64,000 bases of DNA from Micromussa lordhowensis. Its lineage: Eukaryota > Cnidaria > Anthozoa > Scleractinia > Lobophylliidae. The stretch covers positions 190,001 to 254,000 of the forward strand of contig OZ026601.1 in assembly GCA_964020085.1 (NCBI GenBank). The letters are read 5' to 3'. The position numbers and the translations under genes are program-made. The notes beneath the pieces were generated by a model. That model did no database searches. It saw only the letters and a list, made by a program, of their open reading frames with translations, and had not been told where the DNA came from. Below are positions 20,386 to 32,382 of the stretch, piece after piece. Positions within the stretch are counted from its first letter, which is position 1. Each line of letters begins with the position of its first letter.

Positions 20386-22552
20386 AGACTGGGTAGAACA
20401 TTTTAATGTATATTAAAACATGATTTCTTATTTGCATCAGTGCTGTACAGTGTAGCCAAAGTAATTTGTTGGAAATTTTCTCTGGTGTTTGCACCGGTGG
20501 CAAAGTTTACTTTCGTTATGCAGGCACTACAAAATTGCTAACTTCATCGAACGTTTGTTTTCTGATATCCAAAAATTAATAATCTTGGATTTCAGATCGA
20601 AAGCCATAATTGTGGAAACATTCCCTGTAAGACACCTGGTGGAACTGAGATATTCACTAGGAATTTGCAAAAAGATTGTACCAGTCTTAAAACTACCAGG
20701 CAGGCCCGGGGGAAGTGGGGAGGGGTACGTTCAGCTAGCTAGGAATAAAAACTTTCGCGATTGAATCCAGCACAAAATGTCGATCAACATATTTGGTATG
20801 CCATCTGAACGACGGGAACACTTATGCCAGATTCGAAACGTACAAATCTTCATTTCAGTTGGTTCGATCGGTCAATTTTTTTTCGCTAGTGGTACACTCC
20901 ACAATAGAATTCGAATTTTACACCATGCAGAAAAGAATAACATTTGCCGGGGGTGACAACCAGCCGAGTTGGGTTTCCTGGTCTGCAACGTAGAATGGGA
21001 GACAGCTCTGTAAAGCAATTATTAATCACTGGGAATGGATATTCACTGAGTAGTTACCATCAGATTTATTAGTCGGGCGCAGGAGCGAAAGGATTCATCT
21101 TGGACACACGCGGGGGCTACCACCCACACCTGATGATCTCCGATTGGTTCATAAACAATGAAATTGAGGGCGGCACAGCGGAACATACAAACGGTATTCT
21201 AATGAGAAATACCACGTTTATCGCAGTGCTTTCGCAACTGAAAACGAAAATTTCAACGTAATATTTCCCAAAAAAGTCATCATCTGGCTTTCCATTGTTT
21301 GGTAAACATCGAATGGGCAAATATTACAGCCTTCTCATACAGCTACATGCGCGAAACCGTGCAAACATCCCTAAGGCGAGACTAATTTTTCTGATTTAAA
21401 TGGCATGCCCTGACGATTGCTCTTGGGAGAAAGACGTTAGCCCAGAAAACAACTTACGAGTCTCAAGGACTAAACATGACAATCTTATTGAATGCCTGAG
21501 AGAATCTGGTTTCAGAGTAAACAAATAAGATTTGGCTTGCTTGCAAACGATAACAAATTAATAACTATATATTCCGCATGATGTTTGAAACATCTAAATA
21601 TGTTTCAACAGAAAAGTGTTGTTGTGTTTTAAACAAGAAATGTCGCAGCAACATATTATATCACTGCAGCAACCGAAGGCGCTCAAAAACATGGTTACAG
21701 TGAGTAGTTGTGAAAATAGAGAAAAGACTAAATTGTTTATCAATATTGACAAACAAAGCCCAGTCTGGACAAAGCCAGTATAGATAACATGTTTATCGCG
21801 TTCTGTTTTGTTTGGTAAACTAAGTTTAACGTGGCTGGTTGTTTGCAAACCCCAATGTTTACAGGAGCGCCGCCTTGTGTAGATACAAAATTTCTGAGAT
21901 TCCAGGAGAGTCGAAAAATTTACCTGGAAACACTGCAAAAAATACAGGAAATTCGTACACAAGTTTGAAAAAATCAAGGGAATCATCAAAATGTTCGATA
22001 TTGTCTCTAATACTAATCATGTTGTACTTTTGCGCTTTGATTTTTTGTCGTCCGGCATAAACCGTGCAACATCAGCACAATGAACAAATATAATGTCACT
22101 CTCAATAGCCGCCATGATGATGCACGTTGATTATTTAGAAATGCGAATTTTGCTGTGAGGAGGGCAAACAGTGAAAAGAAGAGAAACGTTGTCGGAAAAT
22201 CGGCTTATCCCGGCTCCAAAGTGAAGAGTGCCGAATTAAGCATTTATTATATTCTTCATCTCCGAGCCAAATTAGTATGGAATATTGATTCCATCGTATG
22301 GTTAATGAGTTTGGAATGGTTAACCGGTATCTTGACTTGTCAACTGCACGAGTAGTTTTTTAATTGATCGACTGAAATTTAGAACATCTTTTACTACAAT
22401 ACTAAAAAGCATAACATGCTATGAAAAGTAATTATCAGAAAAAAAGATAGAAGTTGAAATTTGCCGATTTAATTCATTTTTCTCCTGACGCGCAAAATTT
22501 GCAATAGAATGTGAAACAATTATCGGCAGTAATGTAAATATGGTTGTACATA
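20386..22552. other. Intergenic; no convincing gene
   Basis: Several 60-130 codon ORFs overlap on both strands without motifs. The only one with balanced composition is the 42-codon ORF listed separately at 21400. A G-rich patch lies at 20700-20725. Confidence 0.4.
21400..21528 (+). CDS. Possible small or partial ORF, 42 aa
   Basis: Begins ATGGCATGCCC and ends in TAA. The peptide is hydrophilic with two N-terminal cysteines (MACPDDCSWEKD) and a helical C terminus (NLIECLRESGFRVNK). It reads like the tail of a larger protein, but no upstream exon was identified. Could be a decayed exon or chance. Confidence 0.2.
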   Translation: MACPDDCSWEKDVSPENNLRVSRTKHDNLIECLRESGFRVNK

Positions 22553-22720
22553 ATAGGCCATTTCCTAGTTCCCTTTTGCCTCCGTGTCAGAACGACCATT
22601 CATATGAAAAGAACGAGTTCCGCCTACACGTTCATTTTCATGCAAATCAAACTCATTTTCATTTGAATGGTTTCGTACATAGACTCGTTTTAAAACAGAG
22701 GCACTCGGAAATGGCCTATT
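22553..22720. mobile_element. MITE, AATAGGCCATTTCC ends, just upstream of glycosyltransferase start
   Basis: Left end AATAGGCCATTTCC and right end GGAAATGGCCTATT are perfect complements for 14 bp, with weaker pairing further in (GCCTCCGTGTCAG vs the complement of GAGGCACTCGG). It ends 81 bp before the ATG at 22802, so it lies in the promoter or 5'UTR. No ORF of its own. Confidence 0.75.
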
Positions 22721-22801
22721 CAGTCCGGGACCCATCCAGCGAACCCTCCAAACCGTCGCGTTTCAAATTATCATAACCTCTGAACTTGTTTTGTTTTAGA
22801 A

Positions 22802-25800
22802 ATGTTTAATCTTAAGCGCTGTAAACCGTTCGCTTTGCTGGTATCGTTGAATGTTCTCATTATGTTGTCATTGTTTATCGTTCTCCTCTCGAACTTTGAA
22901 AACGAGGTCGTTCGGATTAAGTTTCTTCGTCCAAACCCCTACAGAAACGACGAATTCGACACTGATATGAACAAACACCTTTCACTTCTTCGAGAAGCTT
23001 TCAAAAAGACACTCAGACAATACCAAACGGCGAAGACGTTTGGTAAGAAGTTTACAGCCACAGTTAAGAGTCCCTCGTTCAAGAACGTGCAGTTGACAGC
23101 AAAGATTTCGAAGCAGCAGCAAATTCCTTGTAACAATGAACTTTTCCTTCTGATTCAAGTCCATTCTGCTCCTGAAAATTTTATGAGTCGACAAGCCATC
23201 AGATTGTCGTGGGGAAATATGGATCATTTTATTGACAACCCACAAAAAATCAACGCCACATTGAGGTGAGTACCTTTACCTTAACTAAGCAGGTCTCACT
23301 TGAACAATCTAAATCAAATTATAAGTTCTTTACATTGGTATAAATGAAAATCAGCGCCTGGGATAAAAACGATAAACAAACTGTAATAGTTTATAAAGAC
23401 AGCAGGACCGATCGCGGGTGAGTTTTCTTTTCGCTCAAGAAATTTGTTCCAATATATTTCTTAGGCAAAACTGGCCATCAGACGGTTAGGCCATTTGCTT
23501 AATGGATTAAAACACCAGAGAGCTTAGAAGACGATCAAAGAACGTTTTGCCAAAACACTTACAGTATTCAGTCAAGTTTCACAATGTTTCAAATTATTAC
23601 TGTACGTGCATGCATATAAAATAAAATATAATTACAGTGCGACTACTCCAACCAAGGCCACCTGACAAAATTGTCCACAAATTTAATGAATAAAAATTAT
23701 GGAGGTAAATAGCAAAAGTTTTTCATCAAACATCCATGTAATCAATGTGTACATTACAAAGGCAACACATTTGTGGTTATTTTGGATAATTTGTTGCAAA
23801 ACTATTCGTAACCTCCACGATTTTCATTCGTTAAATTTGTAGAAAATTTTGTCAGGTAGCTTTGGTTAGAGTCGCACTGTAATATCGAGGCGTATAGGTT
23901 CACTTTGATCAAGGTATTACCTTGATCTTCTCTTGTTCAGTATACATTTGGTTTCTTTCACCATCTCTTTTATCTTCAGTCATAATCCATTGCTATTGAA
24001 AAGAAATTCGATTGCTTCCGTGTTCTTTTACAAAAATTTAAATTTCTACTTAGAAGGATTCACAGTAAAAATTACGGGTAAAGTAAACGACTTGTGGTCA
24101 TTCTCTGTCTCAAGGTCAATGTGGAGGGTAACATATAGATATATTTGTATAAGGAGAGAGATAATGAAGTAAAAATATGTCCTAAAAGATAACTGGGGTG
24201 TTAAAAACAACAACAGCATGCAAAAAACTTTCGCACGAATAGAGTCAGATTGTATATCGAGACTTGGTCTCAGTTTGTCAATAAAAAAAAACATCTCATA
24301 AACGAGGCAGTCGTTTTTGCATTTATTTAAAAACATTAAAATTCTTTCCAAGATCCTTTGGGGCCAGGCAATGCTTCTCGCGGAAATGTTTGCCAATAGA
24401 ATTCCTTAGAACGAAGGTTCTAAACATTACATGTGTTTATGGCCGCAGCGTAAAAACTCAATTCACTCAAGCGAGCATCATAATCCGATGGAGCACGTTC
24501 ATGGCGTGGTCTGCTTCGACATTTCTTTGAAATGTGATAGAACAATCCCCCGTAGGTAAAAGAGATGGCGATTGAAACATTTACTCATAACTCTTAGCGC
24601 ACGAAAACTTTAAAAACGTTGATCATAAAAACGAACAGAGAAGTTCTAAAATCTTCAAGCCTAGCATACACAATGTCTTTAGTACGTCACAGGTACAAAG
24701 ATTGCAAAAATGTGGCTTTTCCTGTACTTTATGGGATGTGTAAGGTCCACAAGGTAATTTATCTCAATTCACTCAAGGGAGCATCATAATCCGATAGAGC
24801 ACGTTCATGACGTGGTCTGCTTCGACATTTCCTTTCCGTAGGTAAAAAAGATGGCGATTGAAACATTTACCCATAACTGTTAGCGCACGAAAACTTTAAA
24901 AACGTTGATCTTAAAACGTACAGAGGAGTTCTAAAATGTTCAAGCCTAGCATACACAATGTCTTTAGTACGTCACAGGTACAAATATTGCGCCGGAAAAT
25001 GTGGCTTTTCTTGTACTTTATGGGATGTGTAAGGTCCGCATGGTAATTATTCTTTTTTACTTTTGAGTTTGAAGAGCGACTTAAATCGAAAAGCTAGAGT
25101 TACTCTAATCCTTATTGGAAGAAATGTTTCAAATCCTTTTCTCGTTTTTCAGGTCTTGGAAAACAGTATTCCTGATCGGACAGAGCTCTAACTCCAAGCT
25201 AAATGACTTGGTTCGACAGGAAGCAAGCATCTACAAAGACATCGTCATTGGATCTTTTAAGGATACATACCGCAACCTTTACATGAAGATGGTATTTAGC
25301 CTCAAATGGCCGCTGGACCATAAGTGTCAGGCTTCTTACATCCTCAAGACAGATGAAGACTGTTTTGTTAATATCGGTAATCTTCTTAACTGGCTCAGCA
25401 ACTATCATATTGCCAATGGGACACACCCACTGTACGCCGGTAGAGTCCAGCTAGGTATGGAAGTTGTACGGGATAAATGGAGTCCCTATTATCTCTCTGA
25501 AAACGATCATCCTGCCAACACATTTCATCCTTACGTGTCCGGTGGAGGCTATGTTCTCAGCGGAAGTCTGCTGCTGTCTCTTGCTGAAGTTTCACAGAGA
25601 TCGCCGCTTTTTGCAAACGAAGATGCATTGCTCGGCTCTCTAATGCATCGGCTTGGGGTACAACCGATAGACAACAACAAATTTTTGCCTTCAATCTCCT
25701 GTGAAATCCCCGACAGAGACAGGTTCCGAGAAGCAAACATGTGCGCTTTGTCGAGACAGATTGTTTTGCATGGTGTGCAGGAAAAGGACCAACTGGAAAT

Positions 25801-25888
25801 GCATTTTAACAGCGCCCTGCTAAATTATTTTCCCTCGCTTTGTTCTTTAGAGACCATGTACGAAAATATGCGAGATTACTGCTACTGA
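22802..25888 (+). CDS. Beta-1,3-galactosyltransferase-like (GT31), 2 exons
   Basis: Exons 22802-23265 and 25153-25888 (donor GAG|GTGAGT, acceptor TTTTTCAG|G; phase 2) give 399 aa, a usual length for this family. It is a type II Golgi protein: short basic cytosolic tail (MFNLKRCKPF), signal anchor at about 11-30, a stem, then the GT31 catalytic domain. Seen motifs: SRQAIRLSWG at the start of the domain, KTDEDC containing the metal/UDP-sugar-binding DxD-type D222-E-D224, YVSGGGYVLSG, and NEDALLGSL (E311, D312). Family members transfer Gal or GlcNAc in beta-1,3 linkage to N-/O-glycans or glycolipids; acceptor specificity cannot be read here. The 1.9-kb intron contains a MITE and a tandem duplication. 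A broken copy of exon 1 lies upstream at 20093. Confidence 0.92.
23635..23879. mobile_element. MITE with ~80-bp TIRs and TA target duplication
   Basis: Ends CAGTGCGACT and AGTCGCACTG, flanked by TA on both sides (23633-23634, 23880-23881). The arms share ACCTGACAAAATT and its complement, and ACAAATTTAA. It lies within the glycosyltransferase intron. The CAGTG start plus TA suggests Tc1/mariner-type mobilisation (inference). Confidence 0.85.
24458..25049. repeat. Direct tandem duplication, ~305-bp unit
   Basis: Copy 1 at 24458-24762 and copy 2 at 24763-25049 share CTCAATTCACTCAAG, GAGCATCATAATCCGAT, GCCTAGCATACACAATGTC and TTTATGGGATGTGTAAGGTC. Copy 2 lacks about 20 bp (AATGTGATAGAACAATCCC region). 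Located at the 3' end of the glycosyltransferase intron; the second copy ends about 100 bp before exon 2. Confidence 0.92.
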
Positions 25889-26699
25889 TGAAAAACAAAT
25901 ATTCATGTTAATAACACAAAAACCCTTTTTCCCTTGACCAAAATCCTCAGTTTTGAACATGTCTATTCTACTGATCGAGTGGAGCCACAAAAAGTATCTC
26001 GTTTATACAGATTTCCATCTACTTGATGATTTCCTTCATTCTCCCAAACTTGACATTGTATTTATATGCAAGGAGAATCTAGTTTTTGATCATTTATAAG
26101 GAAGTCAAGAAAGCCAACGTGCGTCCACCACGTGCGAGCTTCACTCCTCGTACTCGCCAAACGTTGTGTCAGCGAATGGTCCTCAAAACAGTAAAAAATT
26201 AAACTTAAGTTGAAAAAGGAAAAAGAATGAAATATTTATTAAGTGTTGATATATCTAGTTCTTGTTGTTTTTTTTGTTTTCAAGAGAAAACTAATTATTA
26301 AGAAAATTATAAACTTTACAAAAACGCGAAGTAAAGGCTTTATTACTAGTAAGTCAAATTATTCTCGCATTTTGGTCAGCTCTTAGTCATGATCAATTGG
26401 AGGACATGCGTATAGATGACGTCATTAATTGGTCATTGGTCTTAATTGATCCGACTTTTTTCACATTTTAAATGAAACTCTTCGCTTATTCAGAGACGTC
26501 GAAATTAGAGGGTTCTCGTACAGTGTCATAAAATAAAAGCAAAGTTCTTGGTAGGGCAAATATTTTTCTGAAAGAGAGGAAAATTTGAAACAGCTAAGTC
26601 AAGTCTGGAGTCAGGAAATATTTTAAAATCTACGTAAGTGTAGAAACTGGGCGAAAAAGTTGGTTTTAAAACTGATTCTTTTGGTAAATCTATTAGTGT
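25889..26699. other. 3' flank of glycosyltransferase gene
   Basis: AT-rich. No close AATAAA after the stop; the first good candidate is AAATAAAAGC near 26531. No further gene seen. Confidence 0.35.
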
Positions 26700-26835
26700 A
26701 CTAGGGACTTCTCTTCTTGAGAACAATAAACACCCAGGTATAAGAACGCACAGCCTGGAAGCTTCCATCACAGATGTGGTGGCCGTACTCTACCAACTGA
26801 GCTATCAAGCCAACTGGGAGGTGATCACATTGTGA
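26700..26835 (-). mobile_element. tRNA-derived SINE fragment
   Basis: The minus strand reads TTGATAGCTCAGTTGGTAGAG, the D-arm/A-box of a tRNA-like promoter. It is followed about 45 bases on by a degraded B-box-like GCGTTCTTATACC. The acceptor stem does not pair and the anticodon arm is not formed, so it is not a functional tRNA gene. The flanking AACTGGGAGGTGATCAC continues as repetitive-looking sequence. Confidence 0.55.
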
Positions 26836-26946
26836 GCTCGTAATATACCCGTAGATGATGAAGAATGCAAATGAATACGGAAAGAATTAGTGGTGAACTA
26901 TAAAGCGTAATAATGCAAAACCAATTACCTTTCAACACTCAAGTGA

Positions 26947-27835
26947 GTGAAAACCGTTCTGCTATCCTCGTTGTTTTTATTTATCACTCCTCGCGAGTTT
27001 GCTATTCTTCCTTCCGTTCATTCCCCGCAAGTTCAGGAAGTCGCTTTCACAATCAAAGACTCTATGCACGTGACCTTCAAAGATCTGACGTTTTTTCGCG
27101 ACAACACTACAAGCGCATTCATCCAGCAACGCTATACAATGACATCATTTTTCACAGGATCACACTACACTTGCCCCATTCTCCTCGCTTCTCGGCATGA
27201 CATCGAGGTCATGGGCTCAAATTGCTTTGAGGTCTTAAGGGCTTCTTAGCTGATCGTTTTAACATGTAACATTCTCTGCATTATTTCATCGCCAGATAAG
27301 TCGGACAGAACCCGATAGCAATCAATCATAACACGAAAGTGCAGTACAATGCGGCACAAATCGCAAACGACAAGACGCTATATCCAATGAGCGGTATACT
27401 CAAATTCAACTCCATCGGAAATGTTCGAGAGCAGCTGATGGATCCAGACAACATGGATTTCAGACCCCGGGTTGATTCTGTGTACAATATTCAAGGTGTG
27501 GGACCCTACGACTTCACAGAGACCAAGACATATTACTGGATCCCAGGTCGAAGGAAGTAAAAAACTCAATAATCCCGTCGCGACAGACAAGTCCAACACT
27601 GTGATGGCAGCCAGCCGCGACGCGCTGATGTGGTTGAACAGCTTTGCAGTGCAAGAGCATGTTCTCCATTTCGGAACCAGTCCGGACACTTTGACGAAAG
27701 GTGGGCGTGGCAAGAAACGGTAGCAATGTGGTGAAGCTTACAATGAAGTTGGCACGTGGTCGCCAATACTACTGGCGAGTTGACGTCCACGTTGTTAAAT
27801 GCGTGGGAGACGTGTGGTCGTTCACGACAATATAA
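26947..27835 (+). pseudogene. Frameshifted remnant of a secreted beta-helix/fibronectin-like protein gene
   Basis: A degenerate coding stretch in at least three frames. It opens with a signal-peptide-like sequence (ATG 26947, MKTVLLSSLFLFITPREFA) followed by alternating hydrophobic residues (VAFTIKDSMHVTFKDLTFF) of the kind found in right-handed beta-helix proteins. A second block (27339-27560) reads ILKFNSIGN...VDSVYNIQGVG. After a frameshift near 27555 it continues VMAASRDALMWLNSF...LHFGTSPDTL. After another near 27697 it ends YYWRVDVHVVKCVGDVWSFTT and TAA at 27835. The last motif resembles a fibronectin-like repeat well known from planctomycete surface proteins. No introns are visible. Parent protein and function unknown. 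Confidence 0.6.
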
Positions 27836-28256
27836 AAGTTTTAGTCCAAAAGAAAGAAAATAAAGGGCGTGATAATTCAAAGAGTAATATCTTTTATTTA
27901 CTGTAGTCAGATCTGACAGCCTGTTGTAGGCTCACAGATTTGGGAGAAAAGGGGAATAGACACGAAGGAACAACAAAAGATCTGTGCGGAGGGTAACTAA
28001 ACATGTAAACGAGAAAATAAATGACAAAATAGACGGTATTGCACGAAGGAGATACAGTTATCAGTCCTCTTTCCTTTCCATCCGTCCTTTCTCATGTCCT
28101 TTCTCTTTTGCAATCTAAAGGCTGCAACAGGCAAGGATGGTAATTTGTAATGACGTGTTACTTACTCTTGCTACGTTTTGCTAAATAATTGTTCTCTAAG
28201 AACAATCTAGCGTTTCATCGTTGGACCCGTATGAAGCTGCACACCGACTATAGAGC
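27836..28256. other. No gene recognised
   Basis: AT-rich with a T/C-rich tract (28065-28110). Nothing supported. Confidence 0.4.
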
Positions 28257-28320
28257 AACCTTGTCCCCAGGGCCTTCTCCACTTTTCAATCATTGAGGAG
28301 AAGGCCCTGGGGATGAGGTT
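28257..28320. repeat. Foldback, 25-bp arms
   Basis: Arms TCCCCAGGGCCTTCTCC (28264-28280) and its perfect complement (28297-28313), extended outward by CAACCTTG/TGAGGTTG with one mismatch; the loop is 16 bases. Probably a tiny MITE. Confidence 0.85.
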
Positions 28321-28985
28321 GGACTGTATAGTCACCAGTCCCCCACGCATATCGCACAACTCAGTTAAACAACTCAGCCCAATAAACAGATTACTTTTTT
28401 GAGTCTTTAGGAATGTGCCCTTTCTGAGTGCCAGACCATCGTGATTTACGAAGGTCGACTTTGTTTTCTTTAGCCTTGTTGGCATGATGACAAACATTTG
28501 AAGAAACTATTGCATGAAATTTTTTCTTGCCAACCAGCTTCACATTGCTGAGGGCTGTCTCTTCAAGTCCTTTTGTTGAACTACACAGAGAGTCATTTGA
28601 ACTTGACCAATTCATTCCTCTCGCAAATCATCTGCTCCTTTGTCACCACTTTGTACATGTTCAACATTTCCTGAAAAACTTTTGGTTTCTTCGTCCAGCG
28701 GCCTGAAAACATACAAATGAGTCAAAGCAAGCGACTAATGAAACACCTGCAATTAATTGACTCGAAATGATGTTCAGAAGGGCCTACTTTTACATCTACA
28801 GAGGTGCTCTCTTACAGAAGATTCCACAGGGCATCTTCCACAAGGGTCATGGGGACCATCCCCAGAAATGTGCAAACCGGACTCCCTCATGTAAGGGGCT
28901 ACTTCACAAAAGGGACCATCTCATGCACAATTGTAAGGGCCCACGAAATGTAAGGGACCATTTTCTTCAAGATGAAACACCTCCC

Positions 28986-29132
28986 TAGTCTCCTCAGCAG
29001 CTGTTATTAGGGTCGTCACGCAACGCTTCTCCCCCACTAATAGTGGAGGAGAAGCATTGCGTGACGACCCTGGGGGAGAAGTGGGGGAGAAGCGTTGCGT
29101 GACGACTCTAATAACGGCTGCAGAGGAGACTA
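28986..29132. mobile_element. MITE (TAG...CTA family), 9-bp target duplication
   Basis: Left end TAGTCTCCTCAGCAGC and right end, complement TAGTCTCCTCTGCAGCC. The arms pair over about 53 bp, including GTCGTCACGCAACGCTTCTC. A third, partial copy of that segment lies in the centre. The flanks are identical 9-mers ACACCTCCC at 28977-28985 and 29133-29141. Lies just 3' of the YbeY gene. Related ends occur at 54434 and 59178. Confidence 0.85.
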
Positions 29133-29307
29133 ACACCTCCCTAAAGGGGAAAAATTCCATAAGAGGACTCTATCCAGGAGAACATCCCATAACACAAACC
29201 ACTATAAAAAGAAACTTCCTCTGAAGATTGGGTGTCATACAGACATGATCTGTTATTTGCCTTCTTAACTTTAATAGGGGCGGTTAGACTTTATTGCCAT
29301 TTCTCAC

Positions 29308-32300
29308 TTACATGATAAAATGCTCCACTTTTTCCGGCGTTATAGGCACCGCATTGTAGCCAGTTATTCTGTTGAACTCAGTTAGGACTTCTATCTCCTT
29401 TTTGCGCATCTGCACAGGCAAATGAAGTCAAGTCAGTACAACTTGTTATCCCAATTGACTCCCACAGCTTATTGCCAAAAACACATTTTTTGGACATCTT
29501 GGAGATTTTAAGCCTGAATATGCACCGAATTAGTTCCAATCAGCTCAAAAGGCATTTGCAACCTAATAGCATGCTTTGCCTTCTACTAACACCATGTTTT
29601 ATGACAATGTCATGGACATGGTCATGCACATGCAGAAATCAAACTTTGGAGAAAGTGAGCCATGTCTTTAGGCTTTTCATGTTTTTTTTTCTTTTATTTG
29701 TTTTTCGCCTTTCCTTTTCTTATCTTGTTGCAGCAAGGATTGTCCAATACACCCAATTAGAGTCGACTCAATTTGCGATTCGCTTTACCGGAAGTTGATT
29801 CATGATTTCTTGGATGGAATCGACACGACTAGTCTCTGTTAATGTTTATTTGACATGCCAGAAGTCGATTTGCGCAAGACCTAGAAAAAACAGCGCAACT
29901 GGGCTATGCAGGGTGGGTTAGAAATGTTGTCGATTTGACACGATTCGATCGAATCGATACGACTCGTCTCCCGTAATGTCGATTCAACATGCCGGAAGTC
30001 AATTTGCGCGAGACATAGCAAATATAGCGTAACTGGGCTATGCAGGGTGGGCTGAAAATGTTGTTGATTCGACACTAGAAATTAGAAATGTTGTCGATTT
30101 GACACGATTCGATCGAATTGATACGCCTCGTCTCCCGTAATGTCGATACGACATGCCGGAAGTCAATTTGCGCGAGACATAGCAACTATAGCGCAACTGG
30201 GCTATACAGAGTGGGTTGAAAATGTTGTCGATTCGGTTATGTCGATTCGACATACCGGAAGTCGATTTGCATGAGAGTTACAACGATATCGCCTTCTTAC
30301 GAATAGACTCAAGTTTGTTGTCACGTTTTAAGAACGAGGAAGGTTCATGCATGATTATTTCACGGGTCTTGACTTCCGGTGGTGCGGATCAACTTCTTAC
30401 GAATCGAGTCGAATCGTCAAGTACCTCAGACGAATCGACTCAGTTTGGGTGTATTGGACATGGATGGTTGCAGCTGAGTGATTGACCTTCTACTGGGCTT
30501 ACTTCCAGTTCAAAAATTTCAGAGAAAGCATTTTTGAGATGGGCAATTTTTACCATGGAGTAGCTAAGTGTAGTTGCAGGAAATTTTGCTGCGAGATTTT
30601 CACTCAAATTTCTGAGCAATTTCAGAACTTGAGACAATTTTGGTCAGAGGTGATAACATCAGAAGTGGAACAAAGACCAACGCTCGTTACAGCCTGTTAC
30701 GGCCAGCATGGAAGTCAAAGGGTTAATATGATCACCCATATTTACCATCAAGTGCTCCTGCAGTGGCCATCCAGTTCATGTCCGGATTTTAATGGCCCAT
30801 GTGTTTGTTTTCCAAGAACACAACTGAGCCAGTCTGGTCAGGCACAAGTTCCCAACCTCACTATCCAAAGTCCAACACCCAGGAGGGGACGCCCACGTGA
30901 AAAGGTTCCGATGCTCATCAGAAAACTTGAATTAAACTCCTAAAGGAAACCAATCTGGGCATTGGTTCAAGATTGAACGGTATCAATCATATCACTATAA
31001 AATTATAGTGAAAATTCATCCTGAATACCCTAAGTGAGACCAATATCTGTGATTCACACCACTTATTGAGATAATGAGCATACCCAACCTTTCACATGGG
31101 AGGTACCCCGCAAGGTCCAACACATTCATCATTAAGGCACAAAGCTCACCCACCAAGTCTGCAAATGAGCCGAGTGGCCCATCAGGCCTGGAGCTTATCC
31201 CCTCTGTAGTATGAATTAAGTGACTAGGAGTATTTTTACTCCCCCACCTAGATGGGATGCTAGTCCACTGCAGGGTTACCCCCCCCCCCCAGCATTAAAT
31301 TTGCCGGTACCCATTAAAGGTCAAGTTACCTTGTTCAGGTTGTTCTGTGTGTCGTGTGTATATCCTAGTAAGTGACAGAGACCATGTGTTATTATGACCT
31401 GGAGATGAATAGAAGAATAAATCAAAAACGTTTTCTTCAACCGGGCTTTGAGGCTTTAGGATCGAGGATCAAGTTAACTTGTTCAAAGCTTCAAGTGACT
31501 GTAACTCTTCACTGCTAAGTACTATATATCATGACATGGTGTAATAAAGTTCTTGCAAGAGTCTAGCATTCTTAATCATGAAGTCACTGTGAATGACTTA
31601 CTGGTAAATAATCATCCAAATGTTTCCCATCAGCTTCACAGTCTTTTGCAATTTGTGGAGTTCCAAGGACGATATCACCCAACGTATAATCATCTTCCAG
31701 CCGTGGTAAAGGGGGAAGAACACCTGGGACCAGATTCTGATATACAGACAAAATCCGAAGAATTGTTGAAATGTGCAGTTCCAGAGAATATCCAATACTC
31801 ACACCCTGGAAGGTCATTGGAAATTTTGACACAGAAAATGTACCCAATTTTCTGGAGATCAGCTGTAAGGCATGTAATCAAGGGACAATCTATTTTTATC
31901 CACACACCCCTATGGAGGACAGATTCCACCAGCCTAGTTTTCTGTTGTTGGCACCTTCTGTTGTTGGCACCTTTCATCTGAGAGGTTAAAAATTTTATCG
32001 GCTCCTTTGAAAAGATTGTCCGACAGGCCAGGGGATTTCCTCCATGGTGGGGGGTGAGAGTTGCAGATAAAAAAAATGTCAACTTAAATTAAGCTGGTAT
32101 GCTCAACATTCAAACTCAACATTCTTCAGCTTCAAACTACAGTTTGCAAACGTGATAAATTTTTCCACTTACCTCAAATTGCGGAAATGCAAGAATATCA
32201 GTTACAACATTCCTTCTACGGTAGCGCAGATTGAGGCTCTTTATGAAACCTTTCCCAACAAACATGAGGTTCACATCAAAATGGCTGATTCTTAGGATTT

Positions 32301-32382
32301 CCATGAGAGTATTGCAGTTCGATAAAATGACAGGAAGATTTAAAGCAGTGCGTTTTTGAATGCTTCTAATCCAGACGACCAT
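29308..32382 (-). CDS. ybey: YbeY endoribonuclease / rRNA maturation factor
   Basis: Four exons on the minus strand: 32382-32173, 31736-31602, 31398-31330 and 29409-29308, all phase 0, giving 171 aa. This matches metazoan YbeY. The N-terminal domain ends RYRRRNVVTDILAFP, then LEDDYTLGDIVLG. Exon 3 carries the metal-binding signature HGLCHLLGYTH (H120, H124, H130; H-x3-H-x5-H). The last exon is the C-terminal helix KKEIEVLTEFNRITG. Family knowledge: a zinc-dependent single-strand RNase that in animals acts in mitochondrial small-subunit ribosome maturation. AATAAA on the minus strand (plus 29290-29295) lies about 13 bases after the stop. Intron 3 (1.9 kb) carries a 732-bp transposable element and an old SINE piece. 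Divergent from the Acl4-like gene with only 309 bp between start codons. Confidence 0.95.
29735..30466. mobile_element. TIR element with internal minisatellite, 8-bp target duplication
   Basis: The inverted ends share TGTCCAATACACCCA (29741-29755 region and the complement at 30446-30460). They are flanked by identical GTTGCAGC at 29727-29734 and 30467-30474, an 8-bp duplication of the kind hAT transposons make. The body is a decayed tandem array, with starts of the ACATGCCGGAAGTC block at 29853, 29987, 30151 and 30250 (basic period 134 bp). It is rich in TCGATTCGA-type palindromes. No transposase ORF. Sits in YbeY intron 3. Confidence 0.75.
31155..31325 (-). mobile_element. SINE fragment, antisense relative to 56915 copy
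   Basis: Reverse complement of the 3' part of the SINE at 56915-57165: GGCCCATCAGGCC, GACTAGGAGTATTT, GATGCTAGTCCA, TGCAGGGTTACC. A C-run of about 13 replaces the CCTGCAGC junction. Lies in YbeY intron 3, immediately downstream of exon 3. Confidence 0.8.

Noticed and set aside
26770..26835. Functional tRNA gene on the minus strand
   Set aside because: Only the A-box region is well preserved; the acceptor and anticodon stems do not form and the B-box is degraded. Fits a SINE fragment.
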